Origin: Acidobacteriota bacterium
GTDB taxonomy: Bacteria; Acidobacteriota; Terriglobia; Acidiferrales; UBA7541
Length of the DNA: 64,000 nucleotides
NCBI GenBank assembly: GCA_021324935.1
Contig: JAJPIE010000041.1
Location: 22,146 to 86,145, forward strand
Direction: 5' to 3'
A program made the translations under genes and the position numbers. How positions within the stretch are numbered: position 1 is the stretch's first letter; the number at the start of each line of letters is the position of its first letter. The notes under the pieces were generated by a model. That model made no database searches. It saw only the letters and a list, made by a program, of their open reading frames with translations, and was not told the origin of the DNA. Shown here piece by piece: positions 16,775 to 24,789 of this stretch.

Positions 16775-17200
16775 CTACACCGCGCTGGTGCAGTGCCCGC
16801 ACTTTTTCGCGCCGATCGGAATGGGCATCGCGCACTGCGGGCAGTCCTTGGTGGTTACTGGCGCCGGCGGCTTGGGCAGCCACTTGTTGACGGATCGCAC
16901 CACCAGAAAAATGCAAAACGCAACGATCACGAAATTGATGACGGTATTGATGAAATTGCCGTAGTTCAACGTTGGTGCGCCCGCTGCCTTGGCCGCCGCC
17001 AGCGTGTCGAACGATTTGTCGCTCAGATTGATAAACAGATTGGAGAAGTCCACCTTCCCCAGCAGCCGGCCGATCGGCGGCATCAGGATGTCGTCCACCA
17101 TGGACCCAACAATCTTGCCAAAGGCCGCTCCGAGAATCACGCCGACCGCCAGATCCAGGACGCTGCCTCGCATTGCAAATTCCTTGAATTCTTTGAACAC
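16775..17200 (-). CDS. mscL: Large-conductance mechanosensitive channel MscL with zinc-ribbon tail
   Basis: MscL opens under membrane tension and releases solutes during osmotic downshock. GTG at 17200 is chosen as start because AGGAG lies seven bases upstream and the protein then begins [20 protein letters not shown], the standard MscL N-terminus. A further upstream ATG at 17239 adds 13 atypical residues. The 141-residue protein has both membrane segments (TM1 about 13-40, TM2 about 80-103). After [10 protein letters not shown] a short zinc-ribbon-like tail carries CPQC (C120, C123) and CGHC (C134, C137), which E. coli MscL lacks. Confidence 0.93.
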   Translation of the reverse strand: MFKEFKEFAMRGSVLDLAVGVILGAAFGKIVGSMVDDILMPPIGRLLGKVDFSNLFINLSDKSFDTLAAAKAAGAPTLNYGNFINTVINFVIVAFCIFLVVRSVNKWLPKPPAPVTTKDCPQCAMPIPIGAKKCGHCTSAV

Positions 17201-17304
17201 GGATTTTCTCCTGTAACAAGATTCGAGCGGTAGACGCACGCTCGTGGAGCTTTCTCACCCGGGCGGTATTCAGGATATTGGCGGGGATTATAGCTGAAGA
17301 AGAG

Positions 17305-17664
17305 CTAGTGTTGCCGCAAAATGAGCAGGCAGCCAACGCTGCCGCGCACCAGGAGCAGGAGGCCGGCGAAGATCATCAGCGGGAAAATCCAGCCGAAAGG
17401 TGCGCGAGACATCGCCAGCATCACCAGGCCCAGGAGCACCAGCGAACCCCCGCGATTCCATTTCTGCCATCTTCTCCAGAGCTCGCCGGGGCGCGCCAGG
17501 GCTATGGCTCCCCAGGCGATCAAAGCAAAACTCAACAAAAGCCATGCCCGGCTTCCGTTGTCGAAAGCGATCCGCCGGTTCGCCGCCAGCCACACCAGCA
17601 GCGCGCCCAGCAGCAGGAATACGAACTCAACCAGAATTTCGGTCAGGCGCGCGGGCGAGAGCAT
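17305..17664 (-). CDS. Small integral membrane protein, unknown function
   Basis: 119 residues with about four hydrophobic segments (about 10-30, 41-58, 73-87, 90-112) and little soluble sequence. I recognise no family. It starts 15 bases after the cyclophilin gene stop on the same strand, so the two are probably co-transcribed. Confidence 0.6.
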   Translation of the reverse strand: MLSPARLTEILVEFVFLLLGALLVWLAANRRIAFDNGSRAWLLLSFALIAWGAIALARPGELWRRWQKWNRGGSLVLLGLVMLAMSRAPFGWIFPLMIFAGLLLLVRGSVGCLLILRQH

Positions 17665-17679
17665 CCGAGCCTCGGAGGA

Positions 17680-18204
17680 TCAGGGGACGCGTTCGAGGCG
17701 GACTTTCATCGTCACCGGCACGCGCGGCCGGTCCATGCCATCGCAGGCGACTTCGGAGATTTTCACGGCGACGTCCTGGCCTTCCACCACCTCGCCAAAG
17801 ATGCTGTGTCGGTTGTCGAGATGCGGCGTCGGCGCCACGGTGATGAAGAACTGGCTGCCGTTAGTGTTCGGGCCCGCGTTGGCCATCGAGAGCTTACCCG
17901 GCTTGTTGTGGCGCAGGCTGGGATGAAACTCGTCAGCAAAGTTGTAGCCCGGGCCGCCGCGGCCGTCGCCCTGCGGGCAGCCGCCCTGAATCATGAACTG
18001 CGGGATCACGCGATGAAAGATCAGGCCGTCGTAGTAGGGGCGCTTTTCTTTCTTGCCGGTGATCGGATCGCGGAACTCTTTCGTGCCCTCCGCGAGGCCC
18101 ACAAAATTCTCAACCGTCTTCGGCGCTTCCTTCTCAAACAGCCGGCAAACGATGTTGCCCTGCGGAGTTTCGAAAATTGCATAGGTACCGGACGGTCTGG
18201 CCAT
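17680..18204 (-). CDS. Peptidyl-prolyl cis-trans isomerase, cyclophilin type
   Basis: Catalyses proline isomerization in protein folding. The 174-residue protein contains the cyclophilin core: [10 protein letters not shown], then [19 protein letters not shown] with the catalytic arginine in [31 protein letters not shown] and [13 protein letters not shown] at 18204 is chosen because AAAGGAG lies six bases upstream; an ATG at 18222 would add six residues. No signal peptide is seen, so it is probably cytoplasmic (PpiB-like). Confidence 0.94.
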   Translation of the reverse strand: MARPSGTYAIFETPQGNIVCRLFEKEAPKTVENFVGLAEGTKEFRDPITGKKEKRPYYDGLIFHRVIPQFMIQGGCPQGDGRGGPGYNFADEFHPSLRHNKPGKLSMANAGPNTNGSQFFITVAPTPHLDNRHSIFGEVVEGQDVAVKISEVACDGMDRPRVPVTMKVRLERVP

Positions 18205-18280
18205 GTGCGCTCCTTTGTGCATACCTTTCTATGCTACTGGCAATCGCGAAGGCAATGCAAACCATCGGCGGAAGCGGCGG

Positions 18281-18308
18281 TGGCGCACCCAGGCATTTCT
18301 GCCTGTGC
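18281..18308. repeat. Dispersed palindromic repeat, copy D
   Basis: TGGCGCACCCAGGCATTTCT followed by GCCTGTGC. The arms GCGCACCCAGGCA and TGCCTGTGC pair with a bulge. It is related to copies A-C and lies between the cyclophilin gene and the DinB-like gene. Confidence 0.45.
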
Positions 18309-18381
18309 AGTCTAGCCCGCTTCTACCAGCGCAATGCCGCCAAGTGAGGCGAAGTCCGGGCTGAAGTTGCCCGCTAAGAAG

Positions 18382-18906
18382 CTAGCTCCAGCCTTTTTGT
18401 TTGCGAAGTTCGGTGATGTGCGCGGTGTGATGCCGTCCGTGCCACGCGTATAGGAAGAGCAGCCAGTCCACATTTCGCAAGCCAAAATCCGGATGCCGCA
18501 CCGTTCTTCCGAACTGCGCCGGCGTCACTGTTCTCAGCAGGCGCACCCAGCGATCGTGCAACGGTTCCAGCAGCTTCAGCGAGATTTCAACGGGCGCATG
18601 CGCGGCATCTTCCAGCTTTGCCCACACGCTTTCCTCATACGGCTTGATGGCCGGTTCGGTTTCCGTCAGCGCCAGCCGCAGCCGGATGTACGCGTTGATG
18701 TGGCTGTCCGCCACGTGATGTACCACCTGCCGCACGCTCCATCCGCCTTCGCGGTAAGGAGTCTCGAGTTGCGCGTCGCTCAGCCCGGCCACCGCTGCGC
18801 GCAATTTCGCCGGTGCCGCGGCGATGTCTTCGATTGCCGCCGTGCGCGTGACGCCCGTAATCGCTTCCGGCATTTCAAATTTCCCAATCGGATATCGCGG
18901 ATCCAT
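18382..18906 (-). CDS. DinB/YfiT-like putative metal-dependent hydrolase or thiol transferase
   Basis: 174 residues of the four-helix DinB superfamily, closest in motif to YfiT/BstA: N-terminal RYPIGKFEMPE, then GGWSVRQVVHHVADSHINAY, and C-terminal YAWHGRHHTAHITELR. The histidines in VHHVADSH and WHGRHHTAH form the typical metal site. BstA homologues transfer bacillithiol, but thiol use in this organism is unknown. The gene stands alone, divergent from trxB with a 261-bp gap. Confidence 0.85.
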   Translation of the reverse strand: MDPRYPIGKFEMPEAITGVTRTAAIEDIAAAPAKLRAAVAGLSDAQLETPYREGGWSVRQVVHHVADSHINAYIRLRLALTETEPAIKPYEESVWAKLEDAAHAPVEISLKLLEPLHDRWVRLLRTVTPAQFGRTVRHPDFGLRNVDWLLFLYAWHGRHHTAHITELRKQKGWS

Positions 18907-19167
18907 GAGTTCACCCCGTCGAAGTAACTTTTTGCAACTTATTCACTCTAAGGAGGGCCCTTGGCGGCGTCCAGCGCTCTTCACCGAGCATTGCTTGCCA
19001 AATTGGATGCTCCGCCGGCGTCTTCTGGCACCAGCGCTTGTTCGCTATAATTATGGGGCGTCTCCGCCTTCGCGCGCCACGCATGCGCTCCATGGTTGTT
19101 CAGCGGGCAGGGAATGCTACAATCCTCGCCTTGTACCGGCAAGCTCGAAGAACGAATCTAAGATTGG
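18907..19167 (+). promoter_or_regulatory. Intergenic region with a TATAAT box upstream of trxB
   Basis: This 261-bp divergent gap contains a perfect TATAAT at 19046-19051, about 115 bp before the trxB start. The -35 region is poor (TTCTGG at 17-bp spacing). No other element recognised. Confidence 0.3.
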
Positions 19168-20100
19168 ATGAATTCCTTTATGCATAATGTTGTCATTGTC
19201 GGAAGCGGCTGTGCCGGCTTGACCGCGGCGATTTACACCGCGCGCGCCAACCTGAAGCCCCTCGTTCTGGATGGCCATGAACCCGGCGGGCAGCTCTCCC
19301 TGACCACGCACGTCGAAAATTTTCCGGGTTTTCCCGACGGCATCATGGGGCCCGAATTGATCGAAAACATGCGCAAGCAGGCGCAGAAGTTTGGCGCCGA
19401 ATTCAAGGCCGGCGCCGTGACCGAGGTCGATTTGACCCAGCGTCCATTCAAGATCACCGCGGGAAAGGACGTCTACGAAGCGAAATCGCTGATCGTTGCC
19501 GCCGGCGCCTCCGCGCGCTTGCTCGGCCTGCCCGGCGAACGCGAGCTCATCGGCCGCGGCCTCTCCACCTGCGCCACCTGCGACGGCTACTTCTTTCGGG
19601 GAAAGCCGATCGCGGTCGTCGGCGGCGGCGATTCGGCCATGGAAGAAGCGAACTTCCTTTCACGTTATGCCAGCCGCGTTTACCTGATTCACCGTCGCGA
19701 GGAGTTCCGCGCCTCCAAAATCATGATTGATCGCGCGAAAGCGAACGAGAAGGTTGAATTTGTCGTTCCTTACGTCGTCGAGGAAATTCTCGCGCCGGAA
19801 AAAGTCGTCACCGGCGTGCGCTTGCGGAACGTCAAAACCGGCGAGAAGCGCGACATCCCGCTCGATGGCGTATTCGTCGCCATCGGCCACGATCCGAACT
19901 CCACGGCATTTCGCGGCAAACTGGAAACCGACGAGAACGGATATATCGTTCCGAAACACGGCAGCCTGACCACAGTTCCGGGCGTGTTCGTCGCCGGCGA
20001 CGTGCAGGATCATCGTTACCGCCAGGCGGTCACCGCCGCGGGTTCCGGCTGCATGGCTGCGCTGGACGCTGAAAAGTTTCTCGAAGAACACAAGGACTAG
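19168..20100 (+). CDS. trxB: Thioredoxin reductase
   Basis: FAD- and NADPH-dependent reductase of thioredoxin, 310 residues. Visible: N-terminal FAD fold VVIVGSGCAGLTAAIYTARA, redox-active CATC (C135, C138) in STCATCDG, NADP fold AVVGGGDSAMEEANFL with the HRREEFRAS motif, and C-terminal VFVAGDVQDHRYRQAVTAAG. The ATG at 19180 is an alternative start. It is followed after 47 bp by proline dehydrogenase. A TlpA-like protein and a ferredoxin downstream suggest a redox neighbourhood, though on mixed strands. Confidence 0.95.
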   Translation: MNSFMHNVVIVGSGCAGLTAAIYTARANLKPLVLDGHEPGGQLSLTTHVENFPGFPDGIMGPELIENMRKQAQKFGAEFKAGAVTEVDLTQRPFKITAGKDVYEAKSLIVAAGASARLLGLPGERELIGRGLSTCATCDGYFFRGKPIAVVGGGDSAMEEANFLSRYASRVYLIHRREEFRASKIMIDRAKANEKVEFVVPYVVEEILAPEKVVTGVRLRNVKTGEKRDIPLDGVFVAIGHDPNSTAFRGKLETDENGYIVPKHGSLTTVPGVFVAGDVQDHRYRQAVTAAGSGCMAALDAEKFLEEHKD

Positions 20101-20112
20101 CTCTGCACTAGC

Positions 20113-20131
20113 CCCGGGCGTTAACTCCGGG
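20113..20131 (+). repeat. Short GC hairpin between trxB and proline dehydrogenase
   Basis: CCCGG (20113-20117) and CCGGG (20127-20131) can pair around a nine-base loop. No T-run follows, and the next gene starts 16 bp later, so this is not an obvious terminator. Confidence 0.3.
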
Positions 20132-20147
20132 CATAATCAATAAGTCC

Positions 20148-21062
20148 ATGCTGCGTTCGATCCTTCTGAAACTTTCCGAAAGCAAAGGCATTGCCCACTG
20201 GGTCACCACCAACGCTTCGACGCGCCGGATGTCTCACCGTTTTGTCGCCGGCGAGACGCTCGATGAAGCGCTGCAAGCCGCACGCGCCTGCAACGACGCA
20301 GGCATGATGGCCACGCTCGACTATCTCGGTGAAAACGTCAGCACCACCGGCGACGCGCAAAAAGCCCGCGACGCCTATCTGGAAATCTTCGATCGCATCG
20401 CCCAGGAAAAACTCAACGCCAACGTTTCCTGCAAGCTGACGCAGCTTGGACTTGACCTTTCCGTGGAGTTCTGCGAAGGGCTTGTTCTATCGATTGCCGA
20501 ACGCGCCTCCACCTGCGACAGTTTCCTGCGCATTGACATGGAAGGGTCGATCTACACGCAGCGCACCATCGAACTCGTCAAGCGCGTGCGCGCGCAGACT
20601 CCCACCGTCGGCACGGTCATCCAGTCCTATTTGTATCGCAGCGAAAGCGACGTCCACGACCTGCTCTCCTATGGTTGCCGTATCCGCCTGTGCAAAGGCG
20701 CCTACAAGGAGTCTGTCGAAGTGGCATACCCGAGCAAAGCGGACGTGGACGCGAATTACGTTCGCCTGATGCGCATTTTGCTTCCCAGCGGCTTTTATCA
20801 CGGCATCGCCACACACGATCCTCGCATGATCGCGGAGACCATTCGCTGGGCCGCGGAGAAACAGATCTCCAAGGACGACTTCGAGTTTCAGATGCTTTAC
20901 GGGGTGCGCACGGACTTGCAGCGGCAACTTGTCCGCGACGGTTATCGCTTGCGGATTTACATCCCCTATGGCCGCGACTGGTTCCCTTACTTTATGCGCC
21001 GCCTGGCGGAACGCCCGGCCAACGTCGGCTTCTTCCTGCGAAATCTCTTCCGCGGCCGCTGA
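20148..21062 (+). CDS. Proline dehydrogenase (monofunctional PRODH)
   Basis: FAD enzyme oxidizing proline to pyrroline-5-carboxylate and passing electrons to the quinone pool. The 304-residue length fits monofunctional PRODH. Motifs: NVSCKLTQLGLDLS, FLRIDMEGSIY, IQSYLYRSESD, RLCKGAYKE (FAD and substrate site), GIATHDPRM, FEFQMLYGVR and the C-terminal YIPYGRDWFPYFMRRLAERP with the conserved arginine pair that binds the proline carboxylate. No P5C dehydrogenase gene lies nearby. Confidence 0.94.
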   Translation: MLRSILLKLSESKGIAHWVTTNASTRRMSHRFVAGETLDEALQAARACNDAGMMATLDYLGENVSTTGDAQKARDAYLEIFDRIAQEKLNANVSCKLTQLGLDLSVEFCEGLVLSIAERASTCDSFLRIDMEGSIYTQRTIELVKRVRAQTPTVGTVIQSYLYRSESDVHDLLSYGCRIRLCKGAYKESVEVAYPSKADVDANYVRLMRILLPSGFYHGIATHDPRMIAETIRWAAEKQISKDDFEFQMLYGVRTDLQRQLVRDGYRLRIYIPYGRDWFPYFMRRLAERPANVGFFLRNLFRGR

Positions 21063-21118
21063 ACTTTTTTAACAAATGGTCGCTTGGCTCCGGCCGCGAC
21101 GCCGGCTGCACCCGCCTG

Positions 21119-21835
21119 TCAGCTCAGACTTTCGCCCGGATGCAACGCGTGAATCTCCAGCCCCGCGATGTCGTTAGTTTCCGAGGTCAATTGCTCGGGC
21201 GTTCCAGTCAGCATGGGAAACGTCGCATAGTGCATCGGAATCACGTGCTTCACGCCCAGCAGGCGAATCGCAAACGATGCCTCGCGCGGCCCCATTGTGA
21301 AGATGTCGCCGATCGGCAGGCAAGCGATGTCGGGTTTGTAGATCTCCCCGATGAGTTTCATGTCGCCAAAAATGGCGGTGTCACCCGCGTGATACAGCGT
21401 CACGCCGCCGGGCAGCCGCACGATATAGCCGCCCGCTTCCCCTGCGTACAACCGTTCGCCGGCGTCCTCGATGGAATTGGAGTGAAACGCGTTGGTCATC
21501 GTAATGTCGAAATCGCCAACCTTCTGCGAGCCGCCTTTGTTGCCGGGAAGCGCTTGCGCGCCGGTCCGCTTCGATTCCAGCCAGAGGTACGTTTCAAACG
21601 TCGCCACCACTTTCGGTTTGTACTCTTTGGCCAAAGCGAGCAGGTCACCCAGATGGTCCGAATGGCCGTGCGTCAGGAAGATGGCATCCAGCCGCGCCAG
21701 CTTCTTCAGGTTCTCCGGGCAGCGCGGATTCGTGTGAACCCAGGGATCGATGAGGGCAAACTGCCCGCTGGGTGTCTCCAGGCCAAAGGTGCTGTGCCCG
21801 AAATAGGTGATCGTGTTGCCTTTCAGATTCAGCAT
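21119..21835 (-). CDS. UPF0173-type metal-dependent hydrolase (metallo-beta-lactamase fold)
   Basis: The 238-residue protein begins MLNLKGNTITYFGHSTF and carries the metal-binding motif THGHSDHLGD, then TNAFHSNSIED, LYHAGDTAIFGDMKLIGE and VIPMHYATFPMLTG, as in YtkL/UPF0173 proteins. GAGGAG lies five to six bases before the ATG at 21835, which settles the start; longer in-frame extension is not needed. The substrate is unknown. It is 22 bp downstream of the TlpA-like gene on the same strand, probably one transcript. Confidence 0.92.
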   Translation of the reverse strand: MLNLKGNTITYFGHSTFGLETPSGQFALIDPWVHTNPRCPENLKKLARLDAIFLTHGHSDHLGDLLALAKEYKPKVVATFETYLWLESKRTGAQALPGNKGGSQKVGDFDITMTNAFHSNSIEDAGERLYAGEAGGYIVRLPGGVTLYHAGDTAIFGDMKLIGEIYKPDIACLPIGDIFTMGPREASFAIRLLGVKHVIPMHYATFPMLTGTPEQLTSETNDIAGLEIHALHPGESLS

Positions 21836-21857
21836 GGCTTCTCCTCGATGTCGAAGA

Positions 21858-22361
21858 TTACTTCGAGAGCAGCATTTTGATGGCGGCTTCGTAAGTTTCG
21901 CGATCGCTGGCGCCGCCCAGGTGGCCGATTTGCCGGCCATCCTTGGCGTAGAAGAACGAAGCGGGGATCGCTCCATTCCAGCCGGGCATGACGGCCTGCA
22001 CGAAAGCGTCCTCCTCGCCTTTTTTCTTGCGGTAGTTGGGGAATACGGGCTTGTAGCGGGCAAGGAACCTGCGCATGAGGATCAGATCGCCGTCCTGGTC
22101 CAGGCTGATGCCGACTACTTTCAAGCCCTTGGGGGCGTACTGCTTGGCCAGTTCGTTCAGCATCGGATATTCGTCGCGGCAGGGCTCGCACCATGTCGCC
22201 CAGAACGTCACCAGCAGCGGCTTGCCTTTGTACTGCTGCAACAGCTTCTGGTAATCCTGGACGTCCAGAAGCGGCGGATCCTTCGGCGAAGCCGTCTGCG
22301 GTGCGGCTGCGGCCATTCCCCCGAGCAATAGCAATCCTGCCAGCGCGATTCCGAGTCTCAT
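21858..22361 (-). CDS. TlpA-like periplasmic thioredoxin-fold protein
   Basis: 167 residues with a signal peptide (1-20, ending MAAAAPQ) followed by a thioredoxin fold. The active site is WCEPC (C58, C61) in TFWATWCEPCRDEYPMLNEL; later VVGISLDQDGD and the cis-proline region GAIPASFFYAKDGRQI. Such proteins reduce disulfides in the periplasm, for example in cytochrome c maturation. The partner is unknown. It is divergent from the ferredoxin gene. Confidence 0.88.
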   Translation of the reverse strand: MRLGIALAGLLLLGGMAAAAPQTASPKDPPLLDVQDYQKLLQQYKGKPLLVTFWATWCEPCRDEYPMLNELAKQYAPKGLKVVGISLDQDGDLILMRRFLARYKPVFPNYRKKKGEEDAFVQAVMPGWNGAIPASFFYAKDGRQIGHLGGASDRETYEAAIKMLLSK

Positions 22362-22402
22362 GCTGTCTCCTCTGCCCCATTATTCTAGCCTTTTCGGGCC
22401 GG

Positions 22403-22431
22403 TTGAGAATCCACCTACTACCGCGTAGAAT
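22403..22431 (+). promoter_or_regulatory. Sigma-70-type promoter upstream of ferredoxin
   Basis: TTGAGA (22403-22408) and TAGAAT (22426-22431) are separated by exactly 17 bp. They lie about 107 bp upstream of the ferredoxin start codon in the divergent gap. Confidence 0.55.
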
Positions 22432-22538
22432 GGAGTTGATGCTGCCTTTGCCAAGGCGGCCTTATTTTATTTTGGACTGACGCCGGTTGCCCAACGTAAG
22501 CGAGCCCGGCACGTTTCCCGAAGCAAAGGAGAGTTTGC

Positions 22539-22802
22539 ATGGCATATGTGATTGCCGAACCTTGCATCAACACGAAGGACACGGCGTGTGTTGATGTCTG
22601 TCCGGTGGACTGCATCCACCCGCGCAAGGATGAGCCGAATCATCAGAGCGAGACCATGCTTTATATCAATCCCGTCGAATGCATTGATTGCGGCGCCTGC
22701 GTCCCGGTTTGCCCGGTCACCGCGATTTTCGCTCTCGAGGATCTTCCTGAAAAGTGGCAAAGTTTCGCCGCGATAAATGCGCAGTGGTACGAAAAGAAGT
22801 AA
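22539..22802 (+). CDS. fdxA: 7Fe-type ferredoxin
   Basis: Small electron carrier, 87 residues. The N-terminal cluster ligands are in AEPCINTKDTACVDVCPVDC and the second cluster is in VECIDCGACVPVCPV, matching FdxA-type [3Fe-4S][4Fe-4S] ferredoxins. AAAGGAG precedes the ATG by eight bases. A strong terminator follows at 22835, so it is probably transcribed alone. Confidence 0.93.
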   Translation: MAYVIAEPCINTKDTACVDVCPVDCIHPRKDEPNHQSETMLYINPVECIDCGACVPVCPVTAIFALEDLPEKWQSFAAINAQWYEKK

Positions 22803-22834
22803 GCCGTTTTGCCGGCATTTCTCAGGTTTTTCCG

Positions 22835-22864
22835 AGCCCCGGTTTCCGGGGCTCTTTTCTTTCG
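22835..22864 (+). terminator. Rho-independent terminator after ferredoxin
   Basis: GAGCCCCGG and CCGGGGCTC form a perfect 9-bp stem around TTT (22835-22855), followed by TTTTCTTTC. It starts 33 bases after the ferredoxin stop codon. Confidence 0.88.
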
Positions 22865-22966
22865 AGAAACACGAAATTTGCGCTTCCGGCCGCCGCCCCG
22901 AGGCTGCCTTTCGCGCCCAATCGACATCCAATTCGTTGCGATTTGCCGCTTGAGTTGAGGGAAACC

Positions 22967-24712
22967 TTGCATCGCAATTTCCGCCGCTTCGCCCTGCTGA
23001 ACTTCTTCTTTCTGTTCGCCGCATCTTTCTCGATGGCGGCGCAATCCCCCAGCCTCCCGCAGGGCACCTACGCTGGCACATTGCAGGCCGGCGAAGCCGA
23101 CCTCCATCTGCTTTTGCACCTCTCGAAAAACACGGACGGGAGCTTGCGCGCCACGCTCGACAGTCTCGAACAGGGCGTCTTTTCCATCGAAGCCACTTCC
23201 GTCTCTTTCGCCAACTACACCCTGAAGCTCGAAGTGACTTCGGTGGGCGCCCGCTTTGCCGGAAAGGTTTCTCCGGATCACGAAATCATCGACGGCGAGT
23301 GGTGGCAGGGAAGCGCGTCGCTTCCCTTGAAATTCCACCGCGAAACGCGCCTTGTTGCGCGCAAGCCCGGCGATGCGGTTTTCCCCGTCGAGGGACTCTG
23401 GCAGGGAGCCATCGAGACGCACGGCATGCGCCTGCGCTTCCAGTTGCATGTTTTCCACGATTCCGAAGACCACCTGATTGCCGCGCTGGATAGCCTTGAT
23501 CAAGGCGTCAGTGGACTGCCGGCCAACCACGTCAGCCTGCAGGATCCCGTTTTTCACTTTGAAATTCCATCCGTTGCCGGCGTCTACGAAGGCACGTTGA
23601 ACGCGGGAAAAAACGAAATCACCGGCAAATGGTCGCAAACCAGCGCGGACAATGTGCCGCTGAATTTCAAACGCTCCGATCAAACGCTGGAACTCCGCCG
23701 CCCACAGACACCTCAGCCGCCGTTCCCTTATCACGAGGAAGAAGTCACCTTCGCGGGCGCCGGCCAGGGCGTCACTCTTTCCGGGACCTTGACGCTGCCC
23801 AAAGGCACCGGTCCATTCCCCGCCGCGTTGATGATTGCCGGCTCCGGGCCGCAGGATCGCGATGAAGCCATCGCCAAGCACCGCCCCTTCTTGGTGATTG
23901 CCGACGCGCTGACGCGAAAGAGCGTTGCCGTCCTGCGTTACGACAAGCGCGGCATTGGCAAATCCACCGGGAACCCCGACGCCGCCACAACCCTGGACCT
24001 GGCCGCCGATGCTCGGGCGGCGCTCGACTATCTGAAATCGCGCAAGGAGATCGACCCCTCGCACATCGGCCTTCTGGGCCACAGCGAAGGCGCCATCATC
24101 GCTCCTTATCTTGCCGGCCATTCCACCGACGTTGCTTGGCTCGTGCTTCTGGCACCACCCGCGACAAAAGGCGAAGACACACTGCTCAATCAATCGGAGC
24201 TGATTGGACGCGCCGGTGGACTGAACGACGATCAGTTGGATGCCAGCCTCGGCTTCGATCAGGCTGCCTACACCCTGGTCCGCGAGGAGAAAGACCCGGT
24301 GATTCTGTCGCGGAAGCTCCTCACCCTGGTCAAGAGCTCCGGCCTGGACTCTGCGCTTCCACCCGCGGCGCTTGAAACACAGTTGCGCATGCTCACTTCG
24401 CCGTGGTTCCGCTTTTTCCTGGACTACGACCCCTTGCCCAATCTGAAAGCCGTGAAATGCCCGGTTCTCGCGTTGTACGGCCAGAAAGACTTGCAGGTCT
24501 CCTCGAAGGTCAACTTGCCACTGGCCCGGAAGGCCTTCGAAGACGGCGGGGACACCCAGGCTGAGGTCAAACAACTCCCGGAACTCAACCATATGTTTCA
24601 GCACGCCTACATGGGTACGCCGTCGGAATATGCCGCCATCGAGGAGACTTTCTCCCCGGAAGCTCTCCGTCTGCTGGTCGATTGGATAGCCGCCCGGGCC
24701 TCGGGGAAGTAA
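22967..24712 (+). CDS. Secreted alpha/beta hydrolase with two N-terminal repeat modules
   Basis: About 582 residues from TTG at 22967, chosen because a GAGGG lies five bases upstream and a signal peptide (RRFALLNFFFLFAASFSMAA) follows at once; the open frame extends further upstream to 22754, over the ferredoxin end and its terminator. Two homologous modules of about 95 residues follow (GTYAGTLQAGEADLHLLLHL and GLWQGAIETHGMRLRFQLHV, both with an ATLDSLEQGV or AALDSLDQGV strand). Then an alpha/beta hydrolase: AGSGPQDRDE, YDKRGIGKS, nucleophile GHSEG, acid in LYGQKDLQV and histidine in LPELNHMFQ. Resembles bacterial S9-like esterases of unknown substrate. Confidence 0.85.
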   Translation: MHRNFRRFALLNFFFLFAASFSMAAQSPSLPQGTYAGTLQAGEADLHLLLHLSKNTDGSLRATLDSLEQGVFSIEATSVSFANYTLKLEVTSVGARFAGKVSPDHEIIDGEWWQGSASLPLKFHRETRLVARKPGDAVFPVEGLWQGAIETHGMRLRFQLHVFHDSEDHLIAALDSLDQGVSGLPANHVSLQDPVFHFEIPSVAGVYEGTLNAGKNEITGKWSQTSADNVPLNFKRSDQTLELRRPQTPQPPFPYHEEEVTFAGAGQGVTLSGTLTLPKGTGPFPAALMIAGSGPQDRDEAIAKHRPFLVIADALTRKSVAVLRYDKRGIGKSTGNPDAATTLDLAADARAALDYLKSRKEIDPSHIGLLGHSEGAIIAPYLAGHSTDVAWLVLLAPPATKGEDTLLNQSELIGRAGGLNDDQLDASLGFDQAAYTLVREEKDPVILSRKLLTLVKSSGLDSALPPAALETQLRMLTSPWFRFFLDYDPLPNLKAVKCPVLALYGQKDLQVSSKVNLPLARKAFEDGGDTQAEVKQLPELNHMFQHAYMGTPSEYAAIEETFSPEALRLLVDWIAARASGK

Positions 24713-24789
24713 TGCCTGATTCACCTTCGGTGTGACGTGTTCACTTCCGAAATTGCCAGAGTCTCTTGCTAAGATGGTATGTGAGCTTG

